DNA of 64,000 bases from assembly GCF_963576615.1 (NCBI RefSeq), contig NC_088712.1, positions 23,775,870-23,839,869 on the forward strand, in the 5' to 3' direction. The position numbers and the translations under genes are program-made. Under the pieces are notes generated by a model. It made no database searches and was not told where the DNA came from. It saw only the letters and a program-made list of their open reading frames with translations. Of the stretch, positions 23,484 through 36,700 are shown one piece after another. Source of the DNA: Watersipora subatra (lineage: Eukaryota > Bryozoa > Gymnolaemata > Cheilostomatida > Watersiporidae). Numbering within the stretch: position 1 is the first letter of the stretch; every line of letters starts with the position of its first letter.

Positions 23484-26400
23484 TAACAGTGTCTCGCCAG
23501 TCAAAATTTCTAAACTGCAAATTCTAACAATGGCTTACACAAATAGTTGGTTCAAAATTTAAAAATTATTGTAATTTTTTTTAAAGGCACCTACAAGAAG
23601 TTGTTTTCTCCTGTTTGATATGTAAACACTAACATTGCTTCAATGTTCAATGCATTGAGCATTCATCCAGCGTTTAAAGTTTGACTAGGAAATAGCAGGC
23701 TTATGATGACATTAGATCTTGATGATTTTCAGTGTGCCAAAAGTTGGCTCAACAAATAAAAAAGGTCACAAAAATGTTTAAATACGAAAGGAAAGTTCTG
23801 CTAGAAGACTTTGGTAGCCAATAAATTTCTCTATCTGCAAAAGTTCTGGCCTTCCAGGAGAGAACGGCTTCAAAGAAATGTTACATATCACTAACAAATA
23901 TAAAATGAGAATTTTTACTCGGTACAATAATTGTTTGTGTTTTTTTAAATTTTTCAAAACATGTGACGATAAAATTGTTGTGATTTACCAATGAAATTCG
24001 TAAACTAAACTATGAGTTTTCTTCATAAAACGACTACAAAATATATGTATCTTTTTAAAATCACCTATTAATAACTTATATTTAATTTAAATTAAAAGTG
24101 TTGTAAATAATTATTCCTAAAAGTGATGAAATGTTCTAAATTGCAGTAATAAATGAAATTTTAACTTCATGGAACCAACAGTAATACCAGTTATCTATTT
24201 TTTTAAATAAAAATTTAAATATTTTGGTAGGGGGGAAGACACACTGAGTAGCAAAGGCTCACTTTTAGGTAATATAATAATCGATGAAACACTCGTATCA
24301 ACTATTATAAAGTGATAATATAGTCATAATATTTCCTATTATATGCTTCTGATTGAGATATGGGCTTATTTCTTTTCATGTATACATAAATGTATAGCCG
24401 ATATAGGGACTAGTAATTTGGAATTGGAATACTCTAAATTTGGCACTTTTCTAGCAATAAAGTTATGCAATTTTAAAGCCATTTTCTAACTGAATATATT
24501 TATACTAATTGTTTAGTGCATTTTTAGGTTGTCGTATCCTACTTCCCATTTAGTCTTAAAATAATTGAGATGGAAAGATTGCACTTTTGCTAAATCAAAC
24601 ACATTTCAACACTAAACATCGATTATACCTAATGTCTTTATTATTGTACTGCATTGCTACATATCATGTTTAATAGGAAAATATAATAACCTGTTATTTT
24701 TACTGAGTATTGATAACCTTACTGAGAATAAAAATTTAATTACAAGTAGACCAGTTCCCATGAAAAGTTGATTAATATACGCTCCAAATTAAATATAAGG
24801 TAACATGTAGATAAAAAACACCAAATCATGTTAATACCAACCATGAGCATACGTTGTGCATATTAAAGCGTGGAAGAAAGTGATTGAATAACCATTCTCC
24901 TGTCATTGTTACTCCTAATTAGTTCCTATCCTTTTTATCAGGTAAGTCACTTGACAAATGAGGCTACTGTGCAGGAGGTCACATCTAGGTCACCATATAC
25001 TGCGCAAAGGAGAGACAGGGTGAGTGCCCTCTAAGCAAGCTGCTAACTATATTTAGGCTTTTGTTCATGAACACTTATCAGCTGTTCAGATTTTCATCTC
25101 CACACTTTAACAAGGAAGTGCGCTTGAGAGCTATTGTAAGGAATTGGAGATTATTATTATAACTTTAACAACCATAATGTTTGAACCATAATGAAAAACT
25201 TGACTTTATGAGGGGAAAGTTAAAGCTGTTAAATATTGTTCATGCATGTTTAGTTGAGTTATGACCTTAAGTTCAACGCATTAGAAATATCTTAGCAAAT
25301 TATTACTCAAAAACGACTAGTGTAAATTTGAAAATTACTTCAAATCATTACCATCTGAACCAAAACCAATAAAATGGTTGGATTTAGTTTTTGGTACTTG
25401 TTTGTTGTTATTTTAAGTGTGATGATCACATTTCTATTTACTAACAAGTTAGCCACACTCATCAGAATGTCTCTGCCAATTGAGGGATGTAAGCAGGAAT
25501 AATCTGAAGAATTCATACATCTGGTAAAATTCAAAATTTAACATTGGCATGCAGTTGACGATTGACCGCGTTTTTATGTATTTGAGCCAAATTTAAAAAA
25601 GGTTATCCTTAATGCAAGACTGGTGTTTTAATAAAAAAACTAGTGCATACAATAGCCAAGCACTGTGGGATAACATGTGTCATAATTGTATGAATATTTA
25701 TTCCATAAGACAGTAATGCGATTGAGTGGGGTAGTGGGTAACATGGATGTTTTGGTGTCTGGATGTATTGATTTTAATCTCTGTGCAGTACAAGTTTTTT
25801 TTTCTCAAAATGATCTTAGCGTAGATTCAGGCGAGTTAATGAACCAGCTCTTATAATAAAAACTAAAAATTACAATGCAGACCGCATGCCCACACTCCAT
25901 ATTTTTTGATGTGAATAAAACCACCACAAGAAAGTCCTAGTCGCATAATTTATGCTATGCATATAGAAACAGGTCTATACAAAATTATTTACATTAACAA
26001 TAAACTCAGATTCACTGAGTAGTTAATACATTCATTATTTCAAAAAAAGAAAACTTGAATAAACGAAGAAATTTAACCTAACTAAAGCTGCGGAATACTA
26101 GCAAAATGGGTGTTTAATGAAAATATCTTATCTTATATATTTTAAAGATATGAAAGATCCAAATACGTATTGAAAAGGCTTGTTAAGCAATTCAGATAAT
26201 CTTTTCAGTAATCAAATAGTATTTTGAACGTTTGTTTCTTTATATTTAAAATAAATTAAGTAGTTCAATTATTATCCTGGAGATAATGTAGAAACCGAGC
26301 AAAAAATCTCAAAATCATGTTTCGGCCTTCACACCACCGAGACCAGTCAACATTGCTTGCGACACTAGTGACACAACAAACACTTGTGACACTAAACTTG

Positions 26401-27475
26401 TGAAGCTTCTCTTCACATAAAACTGCATTGCTGTTACTGCAGTTTTATCAGCATTGCAGCCATTTATCTATTAACATAAACTTTCTTTTAAAAAAGGTAC
26501 GACATGCTGTTTTAAACATGAACCACTCTTGAGCACTATTTGGGAAAGTTTTATTAGCATATTCTCACGAAGGTTGCAGTCTTGCAGTGACCAGCGGATA
26601 CTACCTGACAAACTTGATTTTTGCATGTATGGAAACCAGGCTAAAGCGGCCACCATGCCTTGTTCCATCCATCGAGTCAGATGTGGTGAAGTTGCACTTT
26701 CACAGGCCATGGCCATAACAGCGGACAAGGCGGGTAATGTATTTTTGGAATTATTGAATTTTCAAGTGTGATACCTCATAAAAACGGAAAGATAGAACAT
26801 CCTTGATTAAAAAACCCTCAAATAGTTTTTAAAAGTTTGCATATACACATTTTACTTTATTACAAATGAGAACATTCTCATGGAAAATGATCCACACAAA
26901 AAATAAAGTAGGCTGTATGTCAAGGGAGACAAGTCCTAATATTCCAGACACAATTATCCTAATTGTTTTGCAATTATCATATTAGTACTGGTAAGGCCCT
27001 GACAATAACTTAACTGGTTCGATTGTTTAATTAATAAAACTATGTTTCAGAGTTTCTTTGTAAGAGTAGGTAAAACTAGAGGGGCATTGATAACAATAAC
27101 TCAGGGTGAAGCTCTCTTTTCCATCTCAAGCCAAATTAAAACCATGACAATGCATGCAACTAGTCCTATTGTTGATCTGGCAGGTTGCCAGCATAGGGTC
27201 CCTTCAAGGGTCATTATAAAGAGCTTTTATTATAACAGCAACATGGCTTAGAAAGGCTACAGTCAACACCTGGCAACCTAATCCATTGATTTATTATTCA
27301 TAAATAAAATATTTCTAAAGCAAAAAGTAAGGAAGGCCTAAAAACAAAACTAAAATCATAGGTTAAATATAGTTTCTATTTTCTACTGTTTGTCTTTTCA
27401 ACCACGTGGCGTCTCCTAGAAGTGCTGCCGAGCGCGGTATTTCTCGGTAGTAGATGGCAGTTCAGTGGAGAAAGC
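23484..27475. repeat. Long repeat R1, copies B (right part) and B2
   Basis: After the piggyBac element the R1 sequence resumes. Blocks match 62540-62660 and 63420-63710 (at 23490-24460), 12290-12420 and 55060-55170 (at 25400-25520), and 16690-18230 (at 26045-27475). The order shows two partial copies joined here. No coding exon is supported. Confidence 0.7.
25722..25800 (+). repeat. tRNA-like module in R1 copy B
   Basis: GGGGTAGTGGGTAACATGG followed by GATTTTAATCTCTGTGC, at the same relative place as the modules at 12592, 55728 and 61605. It is the most degraded of the four. Confidence 0.35.
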
Positions 27476-27748
27476 TGAATCTCTATGAATGTTGGCTAGG
27501 TTGCCAGAGAGCGATACGGGTGATGGATGCGGGTGATAAGTGGATTAGAAGAACACGACCGACTTAAGACCATGAAAACTTGGCTTTCATGTCAACTCTG
27601 TTACGGCTTGTCTTTTTATAGTAACTATGCCTTGTGTTACTCGCAGTCTCAAATAGAGACTCAGCTGCTAGTCATTTGTAATAATGTCTTTCCACATGTC
27701 TTTACACAACGACCTTTATTCTTGTGACATTGACTGTAGTCTCTGGTA

Positions 27749-30700
27749 TTATGAGTTCATCTTGTAGAAGATGACCTCATTGCTGCTATATTTAGGAAGG
27801 AGTAAGGTGGAACCTGACACATCTAAGGAGTACACACTACCTCCAGCTTTATCATCATGTGCCATCTGAGAGACTATATTCCCTACAATATATAATAATA
27901 AATACACAGTCAAACTTCCACCTATAAATATTAGCTCTACATGGACACTGCTGTCTCATAAACCGCATTGGCATTGGCTCTCTCATAAACCAATAATAAC
28001 CACTGCACCATGGAATGACACAAGGGCAGGGTAGCAGGTCCTCCCCTAGATTGGTACGAGCAACTCTATATTTATCTCAGGTGCGATAAGAGCTAGGGCT
28101 ATTTTATAACACACAGGACACTCACAAGTGCACTCATAAGTACTTGATTAGGAAGAACAGAGTACAGGATTTCTACAGCAATATAAAATTCATCACTGCT
28201 ATCTTACATAATGATAAGGTACTGATACACACTTTCTTGTTGTTAATATAACTCACTGCTTTAGTAGTTTTCATCTTATTTTTCATTAAAAATTATGACA
28301 AATTCTGTAAAATTTCAGTTTCGCTGTAATAGAATTTCAATAATTTTTTAAAACAGTTTCATTCAAATTTGCCTACAATGTGAACTCAGACTACCTTTTG
28401 CGAGAGCTCAGTCTATCAACCAATTTTGCTAGTCATATTTCAACTATGCAAATATTTGGCATGCTTCCTTATAACCATGTACACAATTTAACTATAATGT
28501 ATTCCTGCATAATATCAATACATATTATAATAACCCTGCATCATGCTAATAACTAACCTGTAGTAGAATTAATAATGCATATAGTCTTGTTGCTGTGTTC
28601 AGCCAGTAGAACATATTCTCCATGGCTGACCAGCGCATCAGGCTTCTCCACTTCCGTGAGAGTCCACATGACTTTACGGGTGGCCGTGTCTATTTTAAAT
28701 ACTTTGGAATGGCTGAAGGATGATAAGATGAGAGATGAGCTATCAGGGGCGCACATGGTGACAGGGCTGCTACCAGTGAGAGGACAGGGAATATGATGTA
28801 GAACCTGACCATCTAAGGAGTAGGTAGTGATCCTGCTGTTGGGTGGGTCAGCGATAAGTACCTTGTCTTTAATTATCACCAGCATGTCAGAGTAGGAGCG
28901 ATGATACGGATGCTCCCAGCTGGTGATGAGTTCCCCTTCCATGCTGTAGACACTGACTGTAAGAGGACTAGTATCAGACAGTGTGTAGAGCCTGTCCTTG
29001 TAGCAAGTGATAGACTCTACTGAACCGGAGGTTGAGATGAACTTGTTGGTGATGTTATTATCAATGTCTACTCTGCTGACTGTGTTATCCAGTAGTCCAA
29101 TATAAGTGTTACCCTTATAGTGGCAGATGGAGAGGGGACCGGATGGCAGTTGTATGCTGGACAGTCTGGTGAGTGACTTGGGGAGTTGAACAGGTGGAGC
29201 TTTTTGTTCTTCAACGATGATATCATGAGAGGAGGTAACTTCTAACTCAATATCTCTTCTCTCACCTGTAGAATATAGAGTGTACATGTGAGTAGCAACA
29301 GTTATTAACTATTTTATACAGAAATATTGCACTTGAAAGAAAATATATTAGCTCCTAGAAGTCAGGATTACAGTTTTATCATCATCTTCACATTCCTCTG
29401 TAGGTAATATTTAAGTCATTTTTATTAAGATTACATTTTTTCTGAGCGATACGAGAGCATTGAAAAACAATTATTTTACACAATGAAAACACTCAGAGTC
29501 AGTCAATATGACAGCGCTGCCATACAATGATGTACAACTATAAACTAATAATTAGTTATATAATACTAATATTAACTGCTATCAGCAGTGTCCAATATTA
29601 AGCATTGTTATAATGATTACTTGGAAGCATGCCAACCTGGCTTTTTTTACCCAGCTATTTCTCACCTAAACACCAAACTGTTAACTATTGATATGGCTAA
29701 AGGTGCTCTATCATTCCATGTAACAATGATAATTATTATGTGAATATGTTGATGGCAGCTCATACAGTAGGACCTGGTTAGGCAACATAGAGTATAAAAT
29801 ACACTGAGACTGCACATTATTGACAATAAAATCACATAACTCAGGGAACTACTGCATACACTATATTTTAAACAGTGGATCTGAGGCTAACTGATCATTT
29901 TTAGCAACAGACTAACTTTTCTATCAATTTGTAACCAAAACACAGGGTTATTAATTATTAATATGGTTTATGACTGAAGAGTCTATAAATATCAGACATA
30001 AAGTAGTGGTTCATCATACCCAGTATTTGACCCTATTTCCCAGAGGTTATGTTGCAGACCCCTTATAAAACAGGAATTTACCTCAAAATTGAAAATAGGG
30101 TTTGGTTAAGGAAGAGCTGTAATTTCAACCCTTCAGAACATTTAAGCGGATTCCTAAACTCTCACAATTACTATACATATAAATACATGTACGCGTCCCT
30201 CATTGTACATGCAGTACACTTGTATAGTAAAATGCATATGAAGGGATCAATAAAGGGCAGTTCACACTAAATCAGTGTATGACATAGTGAAGGCATCATA
30301 GAATGATGAATTTACTAAGGATATGTCAGAAACAATTGCAGCTGTCAATGTTGCCCCATATTTTGCTAAGCATCTATGACAGCCTGCAACATGTGCAACA
30401 ATCACTGTTCAGCATTAACACTGATTGACTGTCACGGATTGTGTAGTCTACAGTATAGTTACTGTAGGACTAGTATTTCATAACTTCAGCCACTACATTG
30501 TGTAATATGAACATTATGTCAGGGAATATTCATGTTGATGTAAATACTGAAGTTCTAGAGAAAGTGTGAATAATGTTACAGCAAATAATCACCATGTAGT
30601 GTGGGATTAACACAGACATACTGTGATACAGTGTGAACCATTTCATCGCTAATAGCCTGTGATGCTGTCGTCGATGCTCTGCGACTTATATGGAAATCAG

Positions 30701-33700
30701 GCTTTACGCACTCCTTGATTCCACTTGTCAGGTTACTTTTTATTAATGGATAAACTGCAGCAGCATTTCAGTTAGTAGTATCCAATGCTACACTCGCAAC
30801 TTTAACCCTTTGAACCCTGGCTGTTTTTCAATGTGTGTCAGTAACTATGGGAAAATTTTTCCACCCATCCAGAGTTTTTAAACTTTTATTAAGTATATTC
30901 AAATGTACTCATAATACAAAGGTATTTGGTAAAATACTAGTAAAAAAAGTCGAGCGACCCACAGTAAATTTCATCACACAGAAAAAAATGGTAATTCGCC
31001 ATTAGTGGGATAAAAATTAACACGGTTTTAAAAAAATTAAAAACTTTAAACTAAAGCAAGGCGTCATATTTTGCCTTCTCAATGGCATGTGCTACAAAAT
31101 GTGCTTGCTGATTAGGTACTTGTTTACTGTACTGTAATTTACTGCACGGTACCACATTCCACTCAAAGGTGAGAACACTCATTGACTGATTGTCTTCTAG
31201 TCAGCCAAAGCAAGAGTGTAATGAGGGATACACAGAGTACATTTGTCAAATGACTATTGTGGCTGGGTTATACTAAAATTATTTTTGTGAAAATGATGGG
31301 TGTGGCTTATATATGCTGTAATCCTGCAACTCAAAAATAACCTCCAGAGTTCGGAATGAGGCTTATACATGGTGGCAGCATTTTCACTAGGATTTACAGC
31401 ACCAAAATAAGATTTACTTCAAGGATTTATAGCCTGAACACATTATCTATCGCTCAAATCGACGATTAGCGATGCGATAGACTGCAATGATGGACTGCTA
31501 TGATGTCATTCTGCGATGAGCGGCGTATCCAATTGTTGATGGCGCCGATGCGATGGACTTTCAACATGTTGAACTTTGACACCGATGACAGCAACTATTA
31601 GCATCTTGATCGGCATCAGATCCAATCTCAACAGTTATGAAGATTTGTGTCAATTAATAATTGTAAGCATGGTGAAGAACTACGCTCATGATGAATTGCG
31701 TAATCAGATAATTAAAGATAACAAAAGGACTTGCAATATCACTGATGCAATTTAGTAATTTCTAATTGGCTGTTGGTTAGCCCTCACCTACAGCTCATCG
31801 CTCAAAGTGTGTACACCTTATCGTTGGTGATGACATACAAACAGCTAATTGTTGTAGTCCATCACACAGCTAAACATTGATTTGAGTGATAGTGTGTACG
31901 GGCTTTTACACAAGGATCTACCAAATATATTACTCTGAATGACTTTTAATAGATTCCAATTTATATTAATGGCTTCTGTATATATTTACTCAAAGAAATA
32001 TGTTTGTACGTATATGAAAAGCTGTTTGTGTCAAGGAAACCCTTTTGCCTTCATCGATCGAAAGACAATCATGAATGCAACCAGCACGTATTGGAAATTA
32101 ATAAGGTAGAGTGGAGATGGTAAAATTTACTATTTCAACCAAATACAGACACGCCAGTTCTTCCTCTACTGATTTTAACCAAGATGTCCGTTTAGAAACG
32201 ACACATCCACAAGGTATCACCAACACATTGCAAATGCATTAACAATGTAAGCAATTCATTTTGATGGCATATGAGTAGCTAGTCTTCACATGATACCATC
32301 ACTGAATGTCACTTGATAACAGCTAATCTCTGGATTACCCAGAGAGTTTAACCAAAAAGACTGAGATAAAATGACGCCTGTATAGCCCCATGTTATCCCA
32401 TCAATGTACTAGTAGCCATGCTACAAAAACATCACCTTCAGCACTGCCTACACTGAATAATATAACTTGTTGACACTGTTTTTCAATACTTTATGAGGAA
32501 TCAATATTAGTAAATAATACCTGAGCTACTTGTACATACTGTACTTGTACTACTGTACGGTGGACCCCCAACATACACATTCAATTAGTTCTAGTGGCAA
32601 ATTATAGACAAATACTGATACTTTCTGATAAAACTTATTAAACATTCATGTAAGTTCATCTTTAAGGGAAAAAAAGGCAAATAATTGCTTGTATTGCTTT
32701 GATATTCGATTGAATGAAATGGCAAGTTATTTGGCTACTATTCACCAAAAGTCTTTGTGGTGATAAGAGAAATATCTTCTATAAAGGTAGCAAGGTGGTA
32801 CTAGCAATAGGAAATTACAACCTCCTGAAATAAAACTACCTTCGATCAAATATCTAGCTTTACAATCATTTAGCTTCCAGCAAACCCTAAAATGTTGACT
32901 CCACGTGTCATCTGTTAACTAAAGTGGTGTCAACCTTATTAGGAAACATGCAGTGTATCCAACCCTTTATGAGGGTAGAAAACATATCCATTTATAGTTA
33001 TTCATACCCGTCTGCTTTAACTGTAGCTGATCTGTGAGTTTGAGTTTTGGTAAATCTTCTTTAGCAATTCTGTCCAACTCTGCCTTCAACTCCTTGAATC
33101 CTCGCACAATTGCAGCCTAAACATAGAGTGATATTTATAGAAAAACTCATGAAGGAAGAATATTAAATGTTGAGTGTTGTGTTAATAACTAAGGGTAATT
33201 TGATTGCACAGTCATGTCTCTAGATAGGAGTGCCTCAACATATGATATAATAGAGATGCGAACAGCATTTCGAACAAGTTTCTTCATGTAGACACGAGTA
33301 ATCTTCCACATACAACCCATTTTTCTAAAGTCACTACCCTACAGGATGAAAATATTCGTTGGTCATACAAATTCGCGATTTGGCGAACAGTCAATCCCGC
33401 GAATTATTAAATTCAGTGAATAATTAGTTCTATTTTTAATCACAAGAGAGAATAACTACTGCATCAAATGGAAAACTAGTCGCTAGCCTAGTTTTTAATG
33501 TAAATATACTAAACGTAATTGAGTTCCAAAACATTTTTCAAATCATTGCTTGAGCTTTGAGCTAACACCATTGGCAATGCATCACATGTTTTTACAAAAT
33601 TGGCCAAAATTGTTCGAGGTTGTCACAAGATATGCAGAATGGCGTCATCGCGAAAATAGCCGCGAGGCAGAAGTACTAAACGTAGCCGAGTTCCAAAACT

Positions 33701-36700
33701 TCTTTAAAATCATCGCCAGGCTTCGAGCTTTTTTGCCATTGCGTCAAAATTTACAAAATTATTCAAGGTTTTTACAAGTTATTCGGCATGGCTTCAGCAT
33801 AGCAAAAAAAAACTCTCCTAATATTTTTACATTAGAATCAACTCCATCAATATCTAATACCGAAGTCAAGGACGATCATGATACTGATCTGGACATTATG
33901 GAATGTATTTGATTTGCAGTGCAGATACATTTTTCCATAATCAGCTGCATTAGTTAATTATTTGTTTAAAAACTGATCGCTTTCATCAAATACTTCAGCT
34001 ATTGTTTTTGTACTTGCTCAACACTCGTTAATATTTTTTCTTTTTTGTGTTTATTGCAGATTGAGAATGAAACAACCTTCTCCAATTACGAAAACTAGAG
34101 ACAAGTATTAATAATATTCATCAAGGCAGGAATATTGGCAGAGAGGCAACCAGTCAACGTAGACCCCTTCATCGACAACAACTCTTTGATATCGCTGTAG
34201 CAAACATGATTAAATTATACATTTTATTTCATGTATAGATGTATTATAATTCATTACAAACTTGAGTGTACAAATAAAATATTTCAAATGCAAATAAAAG
34301 TTTACAAACGATGAATGGAGTAAATATAAACAGTTTAGTCCATATGGCGGTTGTCTAGCAATAAAATTAAACTGGTACTATTGATATGTGAATACTAGCG
34401 TGTAATGGTGCTTTCTGACTAGTTATTTTGGTAATAGCAGCTCTGTCGCTGTCACTGTCTTGGGTATGTGTTGAATGCGATCATCTCGCTACTACATGGC
34501 TGATAAGGAAGTTATCATCAGAACTCTCCTCGTGGCTTACTATTGCAAAGTTCTGCCAATTGGCCAAAGATTTGTGCTCGGAAAGGCGTTTTCGTTCCTT
34601 TTTTAAAAACAGATATACATGTATTCTTCTCGTAAGTAGCTGCGGTCACTTCAACCTCAATTTCCAGACCTCCCTGAATGATTGGTGATCTTCTAAGAAT
34701 GACATCTACCACCCTTGCAATCATGGTTCTTCGGTGTATGATGAAAAATCTCTCTCACACTAAAACAAATAATGAAGCGGTAGAGATGGAAAAAAATTAG
34801 TATTGCGTTTTACCGAAGAACCAAAGTAAAATTTAACCAATTTAGCAAATGTAAAAAACTCACTACTTACCACAAGTTGTTGGTTTATCAAAGGCCTCCA
34901 AAGCGATGAATATTAGTGAAAACCTCTGGACGCAGCAAAAATTGTTTACCATAGAATAGCATGATCGCCTCGCAGTTGTAAGCTAAATATAAACCGGAAC
35001 ACGCGGTATGCGCATGCGTAGTAATAACTATTCCTAGCCGCAATAGGGTTAACTTTTCCTAGAGAGCGGCAGTTTTCAGCTGCGAATAAATTCATCCGCG
35101 AATATGCATGAAAAGACAATTTTCGCGAAATATAACTCCGCGAATAAATTCATCCTGTAGGGTATATGACCAAGCGCAGTAATACTTCAACTGACGAGTG
35201 CCCAAAATTTGAGAAACTTGAGATACATTCCACCTTTAAGGCAAGTTTCAGCACTAACATATGGGCTTTGTTTGAGATACGAGTACATGAGTCGATGGTC
35301 AAGTATGTCAAAGGTGTTTCACGAGAACAACATCACCCAGTATGTTTCAACTGCATTTTTCAGAACAAAACTATGTGAATTAAAGGTACTGTGAGCAGAC
35401 CGAAAGCAAGTAGAAGCAAGGATAAGGCAAATGAAAGCGAATGATAACAATTAATAACAAATGGGAAACTATTGAAAAACATGCAGAATGTATGATTGAG
35501 CTAGCTCAGCAGTATAACGGAAATACATTCACAAATATTAAACAGAAGGCATTTAGTTTGCAAAATGAGTAACCATAGTTTATAAACATTGTAGCGATAT
35601 TCACGATCGGCAGCGATTTTCATGATAGCTGATGGATACGCTGCTCAGGCTTTGAATATAAGACAAGCAATTGGCCATCGACATTGTAACTGAGACGATG
35701 CCATGTGAAAAGGCCGGTGCCATCTAGGAAGACTATAAAACTAGACATTCGGACAAGTTGGCTAGTGGTCGCGCATTAGCCCTTTGTGACGACACCTGCG
35801 TTCGTCATAATCACAAGATGTTGAAAGGGTGACAAAGGCAATCGGCCTTGGATAGGTTTCTAGTCGAATAGTCTGACTGCTAAGCTGCAAGAAACTTAAA
35901 ATTATGAACGCCGACGAAATTTTAACTACGCTATGTTCAAACTAAAAGTTTGCTTCCATGTATCTGGATAAGAATCCAAAATAATTAAAGTCAACTGTTG
36001 TAGCGAGGAATAACATTTCCCTCCGTTCCTGGCAAATGCTAGCGTTAGCTGCTATTGTATGTATTTAATTTTACATTTTAATTAATTACAATTCCTTGCA
36101 TTACTTTTTATTTGTTGCTTTTTGAGAGCATGTTGTAGGTTAGGACAATAACCAACATGTTTCTTTCTGTTACAATATTTTATTTCAAGTGTTTTTGTTT
36201 GTGTCTTTCAGAGTACGGAAACCAATCAATACATATTTAATTGTTATATATATATATAAATAAATTGCACCAACCCGCGAATAAATCAACATACAAGCTC
36301 AATAACAGCATTAATATTGTAAGTCAAAGTATGGCTGTACATGAGAGACTGTGTTTGAGAACAGCATCACCCAGTCTTTCTCTCCGAACCAGTTTGAGGT
36401 ACTTAAAATATGGGTTAAAAGTTATAGAAAACGTGTGGCAAAAAGTGCCAAACAGGAAAGAGCTAATAAAAAGTTAAGATGACAAAATTAGACTTATCAT
36501 AGTAAAATATTGAAACATAGTTTCAAGTGTGTATTTAAAAAACTCAATTTATACAAGTTAAATTCAGTCTCTGTTACGTAGTGTGACAAAAGTTTTGTGT
36601 ACCGAACACATTGTTGTCAAGTCTCTCCAACTTCTGTTAGCAACTATATAAAATCATACAGTAGTGTTCATAGTAATGTTACATTTTATTGTAGATTTTA

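Noticed and set aside
28575-28796. Plus-strand open frame within the TRIM propeller exon
   Set aside because: It is a shadow of the minus-strand coding exon.
30804-31020. TTAACCCTTTGAACCCTGG considered as a piggyBac-type MITE end
   Set aside because: No matching right end with a second TTAA could be found nearby.
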